This document shows positions 16,364 to 24,198 of a stretch of 31,544 nt of DNA, one piece after another. The stretch spans positions 1 to 31,544 of the forward strand of contig CALJGL010000030.1 in assembly GCA_938075155.1 (NCBI GenBank). The letters run 5' to 3'. Within the stretch, counting starts at the first letter, position 1; the number at the start of each line of letters is the position of its first letter. The DNA comes from UBA12191 sp009937185 (GTDB lineage Bacteria; Planctomycetota; UBA8108; UBA1146). The translations under genes were made by a program, and so were the position numbers. Under the pieces are notes generated by a model. It searched no databases and had not been told where the DNA came from. It was given only the letters and a program-made list of their open reading frames with translations.

Positions 16364-16411
16364 CAAAAAAATAGCCGTCGCTCGATCCCATTAAGGGTTC
16401 GAGCGACGGCT
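16364..16411 (-). terminator. Rho-independent terminator of the rpsP-trmD-rplS unit
   Basis: AGCCGTCGCTCGA (16373-16385) and TCGAGCGACGGCT (16399-16411) pair perfectly over 13 bp. The stem is extended by 3 more pairs inside one mismatch, with the loop ATTAA. On the minus strand the stem is followed by a run of seven T, 20-60 bases after the rplS stop. This is a textbook terminator. Confidence 0.95.
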
Positions 16412-16429
16412 AACATTAAATCGATATCA

Positions 16430-16789
16430 CTAGTCAGACTTACGGTTGACCACCTTCTCGCGAACACGTGTCGCTTTACCGACTCGGTCACGAAGATAGT
16501 AAAGCTTGGCGCGACGCACGCGACCACGACGCTTCACGTCGACCTTTTCAATCCATGGGGAATGGAAGGGGAATGTTCTTTCGACACCCTCACCGGCAAC
16601 GATTCTACGCACAGTGAAGGCGGAGCGTTGTCCTGCTTTTTTACGAGCTATCACGGTGCCATTAAAAATCTGAACACGCTCCTTCTCGCCCTCGACGATG
16701 CGCACATACACATCAACGGTGTCGCCGATTTCGAAGTCGTGTTCTTTGCTTTCTTGTGCGGACTCAAAGTCCTCGATCGCTCTCGCCAT
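16430..16789 (-). CDS. rplS: 50S ribosomal protein L19
   Basis: This is a 119-residue protein when started at the third of three consecutive ATGs (16789), which has the best spacing (7 bases) from GGGAG. The longer upstream frame overlaps trmD and lacks homology. Family features are 'DFEIGDTVDVYVRIVEGEKERVQIFNGTVIARKKAG', 'FTVRRIVAGEGVERTFPFHSPWIEKVDVKRRGRVRRAKLYYLRDRVGKATRVRE'. L19 sits at the 30S-50S interface. The length is normal. It follows trmD after about 35 bases and ends the unit at a strong terminator, the order rpsP-trmD-rplS common to many bacteria. Confidence 0.97.
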   Translation of the reverse strand: MARAIEDFESAQESKEHDFEIGDTVDVYVRIVEGEKERVQIFNGTVIARKKAGQRSAFTVRRIVAGEGVERTFPFHSPWIEKVDVKRRGRVRRAKLYYLRDRVGKATRVREKVVNRKSD

Positions 16790-16824
16790 CATCATTCTCC
16801 CGGAATCCTCGAAGGGACTCCTGT

Positions 16825-17541
16825 TCACTCGTCGCGAAGTATTTCGCGGCCTGTTATTTCTCGATCGGAGGCCTGCCGCAAGGAATCCCTGCGACGCCAT
16901 TCTTCAATTGCTCCGTGGTCTCCACTTCGAAGTACCTCGGGCACCCCTCTCCCCCGATACTCGGGAGGTCGGGTCCAACCTGCGTGGTCCAGGCCATCTG
17001 CGCCGGGCCACTCATTAAAGGAATCTCGCAGTACAGATTCCCCGTCTCCGAGAACTCCCGGCATCAGCCGGATCGCCCCCTCTAGTATCGCCATCGCCGG
17101 CACTTCGCCCCCCGAGAGAACATAGTCTCCCAGAGACACCCGTTGCCACGGGTAAGCCTCAACGATGCGTTCGTCGTAACCTTCGTAGCGACCGCAGAGA
17201 ATCACAAGACGCTGAGCGCCCGCAAATGTCTCAAGGTCACCTTGGCCGAGCTGTCGTCCCCGAGGGCACATCAACAACGGCACTGTTCCTTCCGGAGGTG
17301 TTTCTCCCGGCTTCAATCCCAACAAATCGAGGGCTCGAAAAACCGGTTCCGGCTTCAACAACATTCCAGGACCTCCCCCATAGGGTCGGTCATCTACAGT
17401 CCGGTGACGATCCTCACTGAAGGCGCGGAGGTCGGTGATACCGATCTCCACCTGACCCTGCTTGCGGGCCACTCGTACCATCCCGTGCTGAAGGAACTCG
17501 TCAAAGAAGCGTGGAAAGATCGTCAATATGTCGATCTGCAC
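16825..17541 (-). CDS. trmD: tRNA (guanine-37-N1)-methyltransferase
   Basis: This 238-residue protein starts MQIDILTIFPRFFDEFL, the usual TrmD opening. The trefoil-knot SAM site is intact: 'DDRPYGGGPGMLLKPEP', 'LVILCGRYEGYDERIVE' and 'VSLGDYVLSGGEVPAMAILEGAIRLMPGVLG'. The C-terminal part carries 'WTRPPEYRGRGVPEVLRSGDH'. It methylates G37 next to the anticodon of tRNAs reading CNN codons and prevents frameshifting. It lies 23 bases after rpsP and before rplS. Confidence 0.97.
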   Translation of the reverse strand: MQIDILTIFPRFFDEFLQHGMVRVARKQGQVEIGITDLRAFSEDRHRTVDDRPYGGGPGMLLKPEPVFRALDLLGLKPGETPPEGTVPLLMCPRGRQLGQGDLETFAGAQRLVILCGRYEGYDERIVEAYPWQRVSLGDYVLSGGEVPAMAILEGAIRLMPGVLGDGESVLRDSFNEWPGADGLDHAGWTRPPEYRGRGVPEVLRSGDHGAIEEWRRRDSLRQASDREITGREILRDE

Positions 17542-17564
17542 CGGCTTCTCCGAAACTCCGTCGC

Positions 17565-17879
17565 TCAGGAACCGCCCTGTGCCTTCTTCTTGGCGCGCTG
17601 GACAGCTCTGCGACTCTTACGATCCTTGTTCCACTTGATGTCGACCTTGCGCAGGAACGAGGTCACTGTTTCGCTTGGGCGTGCGCCCATATCGACCCAG
17701 TGTTGAACTCGATCCACGTGAATCTTCACGCGCTTCTCAGCGTCATCGACCATAGGGTCGTACCAGCCGAGGGTCTCCAGGGATCTTCCACCCCGGGCGT
17801 TTCGTTTCTCGATGGCCTCGATGCGATAGAAAGGTCTATGGACCCGACCACATCTCTTGAGGCGTAAGGCTACCGCCAT
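17565..17879 (-). CDS. rpsP: 30S ribosomal protein S16
   Basis: This 104-residue protein starts MAVALRLKRCGRVHRPFYRIEAIEKRNARGG, with the canonical S16 continuation 'LETLGWYDPM' and 'HWVDMGARPSETVTSFLRK'. The C-terminus is Lys/Arg-rich and slightly longer than in E. coli. The ribosome binding site is GAGGAG about 10 bases before the ATG. It heads the rpsP-trmD-rplS unit and is separated from ffh by 235 non-coding bases that probably hold its promoter. Confidence 0.97.
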   Translation of the reverse strand: MAVALRLKRCGRVHRPFYRIEAIEKRNARGGRSLETLGWYDPMVDDAEKRVKIHVDRVQHWVDMGARPSETVTSFLRKVDIKWNKDRKSRRAVQRAKKKAQGGS

Positions 17880-18114
17880 GCTCAGTCGCTCCTCGTATCT
17901 AATCGTTCATCTGTTTCGACATCGACACATTCATCGGTCGAATCAGCCGCCTGTTCTCCACTACCGAAATAGGGACAACCCGGCTCGTCCCCAACTTGGG
18001 GGAACGAATGAAATTACAGGTAGGCCCCTAAAGCATCAACAGCGACCGACGAATTTGGGCCGCTATTCTCTAAAATTCGTACTTTCGAGACATTTTTGGC
18101 AGGTCTGTATGAAA
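17880..18114 (-). other. Leader region between ffh and rpsP
   Basis: The 235 bases contain no gene. On the minus strand a weak promoter candidate (TTGATG, 15 bases, TGTAAT) lies near 18015-18041. A G/C-rich segment near 17990 can fold into small alternative hairpins (CCCC/GGGG around AAGTT; GGGAC/GTCCC). This could be an autoregulatory leader for the ribosomal-protein genes, but I see no known motif. Confidence 0.35.
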
Positions 18115-19653
18115 TCAGCGTTTTCGGGACTTTTTGCGTCTCTGACGCTCCTGCTTACGTTTCTTGCGTCTTTCGTCCTTGCTGGGGCCCGATTTCGCTT
18201 TTCCGGGGCCTCCCGGGCCGCCGGGCAAGTTTCCCAGTCCGGGAAGGGCCGGCATCTCTCCCGGCACCATTCCCGGCATCCCTGGCAAGGCGCCTCCGGA
18301 AGGATCTTCCATCCCTTCGAGGCTTTTTTTCATGTCGCGCATCCCCTTCATCTTGCCAAAGAATCCGGACTGCTTTTTGAACTGTTGCATCATTCCCTGC
18401 ATCTGCTTGAACTGCTTCAACAGATCATTGACCGATTCCAAAGTTCTTCCAGCACCCGCTGCAATTCTGCGGCGACGGCTGGTGTTGATGATTTCAGGGC
18501 GTTCTCGCTCTTTGGTCGTCATCGACTGGATGATGCTTTCAACGATGACCAGTTCATCTCCCTTGATATCCATCTGATCCACTTGCCCACCGATTCCAGG
18601 AATGTGGGAGAGCAAATCTTTGAGATTGCCCATCTTTTTGATCTGACGCAGTTGGGAAAGAAAGTCTTCTAAAGTGAAACTGGCATCGAGCAGTTTCTCC
18701 TGCATCTCCGCCTGATCTTTTTCATCGATAACTTGCTGAGCCCTATCGACGAGTCCGACGACATCTCCCATGCCTAGAATTCTGGAGGCCATGCGATCTG
18801 GATGGAACTCATCGAGCCTGTCGAGCTTTTCTCCGACACCTATAAATTTCACAGGCTTTCCGGTGATCGCTTTCACCGAAAGTGCCGCTCCCCCTCGCGC
18901 ATCTCCATCTAGCTTGGTCAATATGACCCCGCTTAATTCGAGAGCTTGAGAGAACGCTTCTGCTGAACGAACAGCATCTTGGCCCGTCATAGCATCGCAC
19001 ACAAAGAAGGTCTCGTCCGGCTGAGTCTTCTCTGCGATCAGCTTCAATTCACCCATCAACTGCTCGTCGACGTGCAGTCGACCGGCGGTATCAAGAATGA
19101 TCACATCGCATTTTTGTTCGCGGGCAGCACCCAAGGCGGCTTCGCACACCTGGGGCGGCGTCAGGCCTTCTTGATGGAAGACGGGCACGTCCAATTGGCG
19201 TCCTAGCACCTTGAGCTGCTCGATAGCCGCGGGTCTCTGTAAATCAGCGGCGACCATCATCGGCTTCTTTTTTTTGCGCTCTCGTAAGTACTTCGCCAGC
19301 TTTCCGCAGGTCGTCGTCTTTCCTGATCCCTGAAGACCCGACATCAGGATTACTGTCGCGCCTTTACTTTTCCAAGCGATCTCATGATCGACAGGACCCA
19401 TCAGTTCTGTCAGTTCATCTTGAACAATCTTGGTGAACATCTGTCCGGCATCGACACCTTCGATGACCTCTGCACCTAAGGCAGCTTCACGAACTCTTTT
19501 CTCAAAATCTTTGACCACTGGAAGGGAAGCATCGGCTTCCAACAAAGCCCTACGGATTTCGCGACTGGTTTCTTTAACCACCTCTTCGGTGATCTTTCGA
19601 CCGCGTAATCCCGATACAATATCAGTGAGTCTTTTTGTCAGCCCGCCGAGCAT
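18115..19653 (-). CDS. ffh: Signal recognition particle GTPase Ffh
   Basis: This is a 512-residue protein, longer than the usual ~450. The N domain covers about 1-90. The G domain has the P-loop GLQGSGKT (106-113), DTAGR (188-192) and TKLDGDARGG (246-255). The M domain follows from about 325, with Met-rich helices and the RNA-binding 'TSRRRRIAAGAGR' motif. The extra length is a C-terminal Gly/Pro/Met-rich linker and a final Lys/Arg tail (KKRKQERQRRKKSRKR). Ffh binds signal sequences and SRP RNA and delivers ribosomes to FtsY. The gene starts two bases after the murA stop, which indicates co-transcription with murA. Confidence 0.97.
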   Translation of the reverse strand: MLGGLTKRLTDIVSGLRGRKITEEVVKETSREIRRALLEADASLPVVKDFEKRVREAALGAEVIEGVDAGQMFTKIVQDELTELMGPVDHEIAWKSKGATVILMSGLQGSGKTTTCGKLAKYLRERKKKKPMMVAADLQRPAAIEQLKVLGRQLDVPVFHQEGLTPPQVCEAALGAAREQKCDVIILDTAGRLHVDEQLMGELKLIAEKTQPDETFFVCDAMTGQDAVRSAEAFSQALELSGVILTKLDGDARGGAALSVKAITGKPVKFIGVGEKLDRLDEFHPDRMASRILGMGDVVGLVDRAQQVIDEKDQAEMQEKLLDASFTLEDFLSQLRQIKKMGNLKDLLSHIPGIGGQVDQMDIKGDELVIVESIIQSMTTKERERPEIINTSRRRRIAAGAGRTLESVNDLLKQFKQMQGMMQQFKKQSGFFGKMKGMRDMKKSLEGMEDPSGGALPGMPGMVPGEMPALPGLGNLPGGPGGPGKAKSGPSKDERRKKRKQERQRRKKSRKR

Positions 19654-19655
19654 TA

Positions 19656-20954
19656 TTATTCCTGTTTCTCAAGAGCCGCTTCATCGATGCATTGCACATC
19701 GCCGCCGAGGCTCCTCAATTTTTTATCCATATCTTCGTAACCTCTTTGCAGATGATAAACCCTGTTGACGTGGGTTTCTCCCTCTGCCATTAATCCTGCA
19801 ATCACCAAGCAAGCACTTGCCCGAAGATCGCTCGCCATCACTTCCGCTCCCTGCAATTTCGATCCACCTTCAATGATGGCGGTCGAACCCTCTTTGCGGA
19901 CCTTAGCTCCAAAGCGGCGCAATTCAGAAAGATGGGTGAAGCGGTCGGGGAAGATCTTCTCCGTGATCAGGCTGACTCCCTCTGTCTTGCAGAGGAGCGC
20001 CATCAAGGGGCCTTGAAGATCTGTTGGAAAACCAGGGTAGGCCAACGTCGCAACATCTATCGGCGAGACCTTATCAACACCTGTCACCGTGACGCTGTCT
20101 TCTCCGATTTCGACCGGAACTCCTATTTTTTGGAGAATGGAAATCAGAGCCATATTTTCATTCGGGCGACAATTCTCAACGGTCACTTGTCCGCCTGCTG
20201 CGGCGCCGGCAATCATGTAACTGCCGGCTTCGATGCGATCAGGAGGCATCTCAAACGACACGCCACCGAGATTTGCGAATCCATCTTGGCCCACACCTTC
20301 GATACGAATCGTAGGAGAGCCATCCCCTTCGACCACCACTCCGATAGCGCGCAAAAACTTTGCGGTTCCGCACACTTCCGGTTCGCATGCGGCACCCTCT
20401 ATGATGCTGACGCCTTCTGCCCCCGCTGCGGCCATCATGACATTTTGGGTCCCTAGAACCGTCGGCCCCATCGGGCCTGCGAGGTACACCCTTCCTCCGC
20501 GCAATGGTCCACGAGCATGGATGTAGCCATTCTCGTATCGAACTTCTGCACCGAGAGCCTCCATGCCCTGAATATGCAAATCAATCGGACGATCTCCGAT
20601 ATTGCACCCTCCAGGAAGAGACACCACTGCCTCACCTCTTCGGGCCAGCAAAGGTCCGAAAGAAGAAATCGAGGCTCGCATCTTGCTGACCAATTCGTGA
20701 GTCGCGGTGACGGGACCCTCTGTCGGAACCTCTATCGCCACCTGCTGATCACGCTCTTCGATCTGTGCGCCCAGCTCTCTGAGGATATTGAGGGTCGTCT
20801 TGATGTCACGCAGTCGCGTCGGAACCCCCTTCAAAAGAAGAGGTCCTGGGACGAGCAGGCTGCCAAACAGGATAGGCAAGCTCCCGTTTTTTGATCCGGA
20901 AACACGTACCTTGCCATGGAGGGCATTTCCGCCCTTGATTACAAACTTATCCAA
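19656..20954 (-). CDS. murA: UDP-N-acetylglucosamine 1-carboxyvinyltransferase
   Basis: This is a 432-residue protein if started at TTG 20954, giving MDKFVIKGGNALHGKVRVSG, the typical MurA N-terminus, with AAAGG six bases upstream. The frame is open another 31 codons upstream, but that part lacks homology. Lys22 of the SG(S/A)KN motif and the catalytic cysteine in LPGGCNIGDRP (Cys117) are present, so the enzyme should be fosfomycin-sensitive in principle. It transfers enolpyruvate from PEP to UDP-GlcNAc, the first committed step of peptidoglycan synthesis. This shows that the organism makes peptidoglycan precursors. Confidence 0.96.
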   Translation of the reverse strand: MDKFVIKGGNALHGKVRVSGSKNGSLPILFGSLLVPGPLLLKGVPTRLRDIKTTLNILRELGAQIEERDQQVAIEVPTEGPVTATHELVSKMRASISSFGPLLARRGEAVVSLPGGCNIGDRPIDLHIQGMEALGAEVRYENGYIHARGPLRGGRVYLAGPMGPTVLGTQNVMMAAAGAEGVSIIEGAACEPEVCGTAKFLRAIGVVVEGDGSPTIRIEGVGQDGFANLGGVSFEMPPDRIEAGSYMIAGAAAGGQVTVENCRPNENMALISILQKIGVPVEIGEDSVTVTGVDKVSPIDVATLAYPGFPTDLQGPLMALLCKTEGVSLITEKIFPDRFTHLSELRRFGAKVRKEGSTAIIEGGSKLQGAEVMASDLRASACLVIAGLMAEGETHVNRVYHLQRGYEDMDKKLRSLGGDVQCIDEAALEKQE

Positions 20955-21111
20955 CTGGAGCCTTTCACAGTGAAGCCGGGTGAGAATATACGGCCTCTGA
21001 AACCCGGTCTTATGCAGCGCATTCTCGATTGTGGCGGACAGGATCAAAGTGTCAACGGTCCGTTGAAAAGCGACGAGTCAGAGAAGTGTTACTCACCCAT
21101 AACGAGGCGGA

Positions 21112-21957
21112 TTATTTGCCTCGCTGGTAGACGTAGACCGCCCGGAGAATCCCCGAAAGATCTGCTCGGACTTCCGAGTCCCATCCTTTTCCAAGGGCAT
21201 AACGCTCAATCTCCTCGGTCTGTCCCCGACCACACTCCAATAACAGCCCGCCACTTTCAGAGAGATAACCCCCGCAAGCATCGATCAGGGCCCTATGGTG
21301 ACCCCATCCATCTCCATCCAGATGGTCGAGCAAGGCCATTTCCGGTTCGAATCTCTCCACTGCATCTTCCAACTCTGGATCCCCTGGAACGATGTAGGGG
21401 GGATTGGAGATCAGTAGGTCATAACGGCCAGAGAGAGGCTCATAGTGATGCCCCAAGTGCAGTTGGAGGCGATCCTCAAGGGCATGAAGGCGGCAATTTT
21501 GGCGGGACACCGCCAACGCCTGAGCCGAAATATCGACTCCATCCCCCTCTAAATCAGGGATTTCCAAGGCCAGAGAAGCGAGTACAGCCAAAGAACCCAC
21601 ACCAATTTCTGCGACTCGTGGCCGCTGACACCCCTTCAGGATCTCGATTCCCCAGTCGACGAGCAATTCGGTATCCGGTCGCGGAATCAGCACATCGGGA
21701 TTGACGATAAATCGACGTCCATAAAACTCCCACTCGCCCAAAATATGAGCGAGGGGCTCTCCGTTGGCTCGACGTCTGACTTGCTCGCAAAAAGCGGAAG
21801 CCTGATCTTCTGTGACCTCGAGATCTGTTCTCAATGAAGGATCGTTGTGAGGCACATCGAGAAGGGCAGCGAGAAGCCACCGAGCATCGAGATGAGGAGC
21901 ATCGGACTCTGGCAAATCAAGGATCGCTTGTTGAATCAAATCCAGAGAACTGGCCAT
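21112..21957 (-). CDS. prmC: Release factor glutamine methyltransferase
   Basis: This is a 281-residue protein. The N-terminal helical domain (1-80) has 'DARWLLAALLDVP' and 'GEPLAHILGEWEFYGRRF', followed by 'VLIPRPDTELLVDW'. The catalytic NPPY motif is at 185-188 in DLLISNPPYIVPGD. The SAM loop reads EIGVGSLAVLASLA, with Leu in place of the usual third glycine. This is a minor deviation. PrmC methylates the glutamine of the GGQ motif in release factors. It lies 45 bases after prfA, its substrate gene, the usual arrangement. Confidence 0.95.
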   Translation of the reverse strand: MASSLDLIQQAILDLPESDAPHLDARWLLAALLDVPHNDPSLRTDLEVTEDQASAFCEQVRRRANGEPLAHILGEWEFYGRRFIVNPDVLIPRPDTELLVDWGIEILKGCQRPRVAEIGVGSLAVLASLALEIPDLEGDGVDISAQALAVSRQNCRLHALEDRLQLHLGHHYEPLSGRYDLLISNPPYIVPGDPELEDAVERFEPEMALLDHLDGDGWGHHRALIDACGGYLSESGGLLLECGRGQTEEIERYALGKGWDSEVRADLSGILRAVYVYQRGK

Positions 21958-22002
21958 AGGACCTCTCGATCAATAAAACCTGCCGGCCGTTGAACCCGTA
22001 GA

Positions 22003-23121
22003 TCAGAGTGACTGGACTCGCTCTTCACGATCGTGCGCTTCCAATTGATCGAGCAGGTCATCGACGTCGCCCGTCATAAACCGGTCAAGATTGTAGAGAG
22101 TGCAATTGATGCGGTGATCGCTGATGCGATTCTGTGGGAAGTTATAGGTTCGAATGCGATCACTGCGGTCGCCGCTACCGATCAGTGAGCGACGCAAGGC
22201 ATCTTCTTCTTCGCGCTTTTCCCTGTCGGCCAACTCTTTCATGCGGGTCTTGAGCAAACGCATCGCCTTGTCCCTGTTTCTGTGCTGGGATTTTTCGTCC
22301 TGCATCGAAACAACCACTCCGGTGGGCATGTGCGTGATGCGGACAGCGCTAGAAGTCTTGTTGACGGACTGCCCTCCTGGGCCTGAAGCGCAGAAGGTAT
22401 CGATGCGAAGATCTTTGTCCTCGATTTCGATTTCAGACTCTTCCGCTTCTTGCATGACCGCGATGGTGATGGCAGAGGTGTGAATACGTCCCTGAGTCTC
22501 CGTCGCCGGAACTCGTTGAACCCTATGTCCGCCCGATTCAAAGCACAGACGAGTGAAAGCTCCGGATCCACGAACGGCAAAAGTGATCTCTTTAAATCCG
22601 CCTAGGTCCGTCACGCTCTCACTTAAGACTTCAATTTTCCAGCGACGCTTCTCGGCATAGAGACTGTAAAGACGGAACATATCTGAGCAGAAGAGAGCAG
22701 CCTCTTCTCCTCCGGCGCCGGCGCGCACCTCAAAGATGCAGTCGTCGCCACCCTCGACCTGTTGATCGAGAATCGCCATGCGGACAGTGCGAGCTTTTTC
22801 GCAACATTCTTTTTGCAGGTCTTCAAGTTCGGCTTCAGCGAGTTCTTTCAACTCTTCATCATCGCCACTAGCGATAATCTCTTCCGCTTCCTGTAAAGAA
22901 CCGCTGCTGCGGGAATAATCTCGGTAGAGAGTGACCATGGCCGCTAGAGAGCCGTGCTCCTTCAGCATGTCTTGAAACTTGCCGCCGCCTTGATTTTCCG
23001 GGTCAGAAATCAGCTGTTCAAGTTCGACAAAGCGATCCTGCATCGCCGACAATTTGTCGAGCAGGTTGCCCTCGATTGGCTTATCGAGGAAATCGGCGGT
23101 GTCTTTGTCGGAAGCTGACAT
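22003..23121 (-). CDS. prfA: Peptide chain release factor 1
   Basis: This is a 372-residue protein from the ATG at 23121 (MSASDKDTADFLD). The longer frame to 23187 would begin inside the loop of the rpmE terminator and is rejected. RF1 rather than RF2 is shown by the codon-reading tripeptide PAT (205-207, in HRVQRVPATETQGRIHTS). The peptide-release motif GGQ is at 249-251 (SGPGGQSVNKTSS). RF1 reads UAA and UAG, not UGA, which is relevant because this genome appears to recode UGA. It is followed by prmC. Confidence 0.96.
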   Translation of the reverse strand: MSASDKDTADFLDKPIEGNLLDKLSAMQDRFVELEQLISDPENQGGGKFQDMLKEHGSLAAMVTLYRDYSRSSGSLQEAEEIIASGDDEELKELAEAELEDLQKECCEKARTVRMAILDQQVEGGDDCIFEVRAGAGGEEAALFCSDMFRLYSLYAEKRRWKIEVLSESVTDLGGFKEITFAVRGSGAFTRLCFESGGHRVQRVPATETQGRIHTSAITIAVMQEAEESEIEIEDKDLRIDTFCASGPGGQSVNKTSSAVRITHMPTGVVVSMQDEKSQHRNRDKAMRLLKTRMKELADREKREEEDALRRSLIGSGDRSDRIRTYNFPQNRISDHRINCTLYNLDRFMTGDVDDLLDQLEAHDREERVQSL

Positions 23122-23168
23122 CCAGAGGGTCCCATCAATTTCATACGTCGCAGGTTGAAACAAAACGA

Positions 23169-23206
23169 GGGCCGGATGGAAGCCCATTGCGGCTTCCTTC
23201 CGGCCC
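23169..23206 (-). terminator. Rho-independent terminator after rpmE
   Basis: Arms at 23169-23184 and 23191-23206 pair in 15 of 16 positions around a 6-base loop, followed on the minus strand by a short T-rich stretch (CGTTTTG). It begins 15 bases after the rpmE stop and precedes prfA. It may attenuate rather than abolish read-through, because the T-run is short. Confidence 0.85.
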
Positions 23207-23220
23207 CGAAAATTCTGAGT

Positions 23221-23868
23221 TTAAGATTCGGCGTCTGCAGGCTTGTCGGTCGACTCACCGTCAGCAGCAGCGTCTTCAGCAGGCTTTTCTGCAGCAGGCG
23301 CTTCAGTAGCAGGAGCTTCAGTAGCAGGAGCTTCAGTCGCAGGAGCTTCAGTCGCAGGAGCCTCTGCTTTCTCAGCAGGCGCTTCTGCAGCCGCCTTTTC
23401 AGCCGCCTTTTCAGCCGCCGCTGCTTCCTCGGCCGCTTTGGCCTTGGCTTCTTCTTCTGCTTTCTTCTTCTTCTGCTCCAAGATGGCCTTCCGGCGATCC
23501 TCACGCGCAGACTTCCGCTCGGCGGCGACTTTGCGTTCTGCCTCTTCGGCTTCGAGCATCTCGCGATGCTTGGCTTTGGATTCTTCCTCCGCAGCAGAGA
23601 TCAACTTGGAAGCTTTGCCTTCCTTCCAGTCGAAACGCTTCTGGAACTTCTCTACCCTTCCGGCCGCATCGATGAAAGTCGACTTACCGGTGTAGAAAGG
23701 ATGAGATGCACTCGAAATATCGAGTTTGAAGAGAGGGTACTCTTCGCCATCTTCCCACTTGATGGTATCCGTGGTTTTCACGGTCGAGCGAGAAAGGAAT
23801 GAGAACTCCGCGTTTTTGTCTTGGAAGACAACGGGGCGATAATTATCCGGGTGGATTTTCTTTTTCAC
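23221..23868 (-). CDS. rpmE2: 50S ribosomal protein L31 type B with long Ala/Glu/Lys-rich C-terminal extension
   Basis: This is a 215-residue protein from GTG 23868 (VKKKIHPDNYRPVVFQDKNAEF), with GGAG 8 bases upstream. Residues 1-85 match type B L31 (no zinc cysteines): 'STVKTTDTIKWEDGEEYPLFKLDISSASHPFYTGKSTFIDAAGRVEKFQKRFDW'. Residues 86-215 are an extension not found in ordinary L31: a charged helix or coiled coil rich in Glu/Lys/Arg/Ala to about residue 155, then an Ala/Pro/Glu-rich segment with four APATE repeats, ending acidic. Normal L31 is about 85 residues. The extension could project from the ribosome near the central protuberance. The gene is followed by a terminator and prfA. Confidence 0.92.
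   Translation of the reverse strand: MKKKIHPDNYRPVVFQDKNAEFSFLSRSTVKTTDTIKWEDGEEYPLFKLDISSASHPFYTGKSTFIDAAGRVEKFQKRFDWKEGKASKLISAAEEESKAKHREMLEAEEAERKVAAERKSAREDRRKAILEQKKKKAEEEAKAKAAEEAAAAEKAAEKAAAEAPAEKAEAPATEAPATEAPATEAPATEAPAAEKPAEDAAADGESTDKPADAES
23301..23360 (-). repeat. Four tandem 15-bp repeats within rpmE2
   Basis: The plus-strand unit CTTCAGTAGCAGGAG occurs at 23301 and 23316. It occurs with one A to C change (CTTCAGTCGCAGGAG) at 23331 and 23346. It encodes the four APATE repeats of the L31 extension and likely arose by slippage. Confidence 0.9.
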
Positions 23869-24198
23869 GAGTCGATCTCCGTTCGCCACACTGTTGATGT
23901 GCAGCCTGGATTCAAGGGTGGCGATATCCCGATTCCGACGACTCCGTGCCGTCCAGGGAATCAGGGTCGATCCACCACCGGAACCGGAACGCCACTCTGG
24001 CACGTCCGATCTCTCTGACGAAAGACCCTCATACCGGAGCGACCCAGACCGGGTCCGATCTAGAATCGTACGAATATGACCCCCACTGTGCAAGGAAACC
24101 GGGGAATTGCCGCTGAAGTCACCCTCTGTCGCTCCTCAAACCGTTCCGAACACGCCCGGAATCCTCTAGGATAAGTCTCAGAAAAGGACTCCAAAGGC

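Noticed and set aside
19656..20954. Fosfomycin-resistant MurA variant (Cys to Asp)
   Set aside because: The catalytic cysteine is present in LPGGCNIGDRP.
23122..23187. Upstream start for prfA giving a 394-residue protein
   Set aside because: The ATG at 23187 lies in the loop of the rpmE terminator and the extra residues have no RF1 homology.
23301..23360. CRISPR-like short repeats
   Set aside because: The 15-bp units are directly adjacent with no spacers and lie inside a coding sequence.
23243..23695. Ala/Ser-rich plus-strand frame with repeated GASVA units
   Set aside because: It is the antisense of the low-complexity L31 extension, and the repeats are coding repeats of rpmE2.
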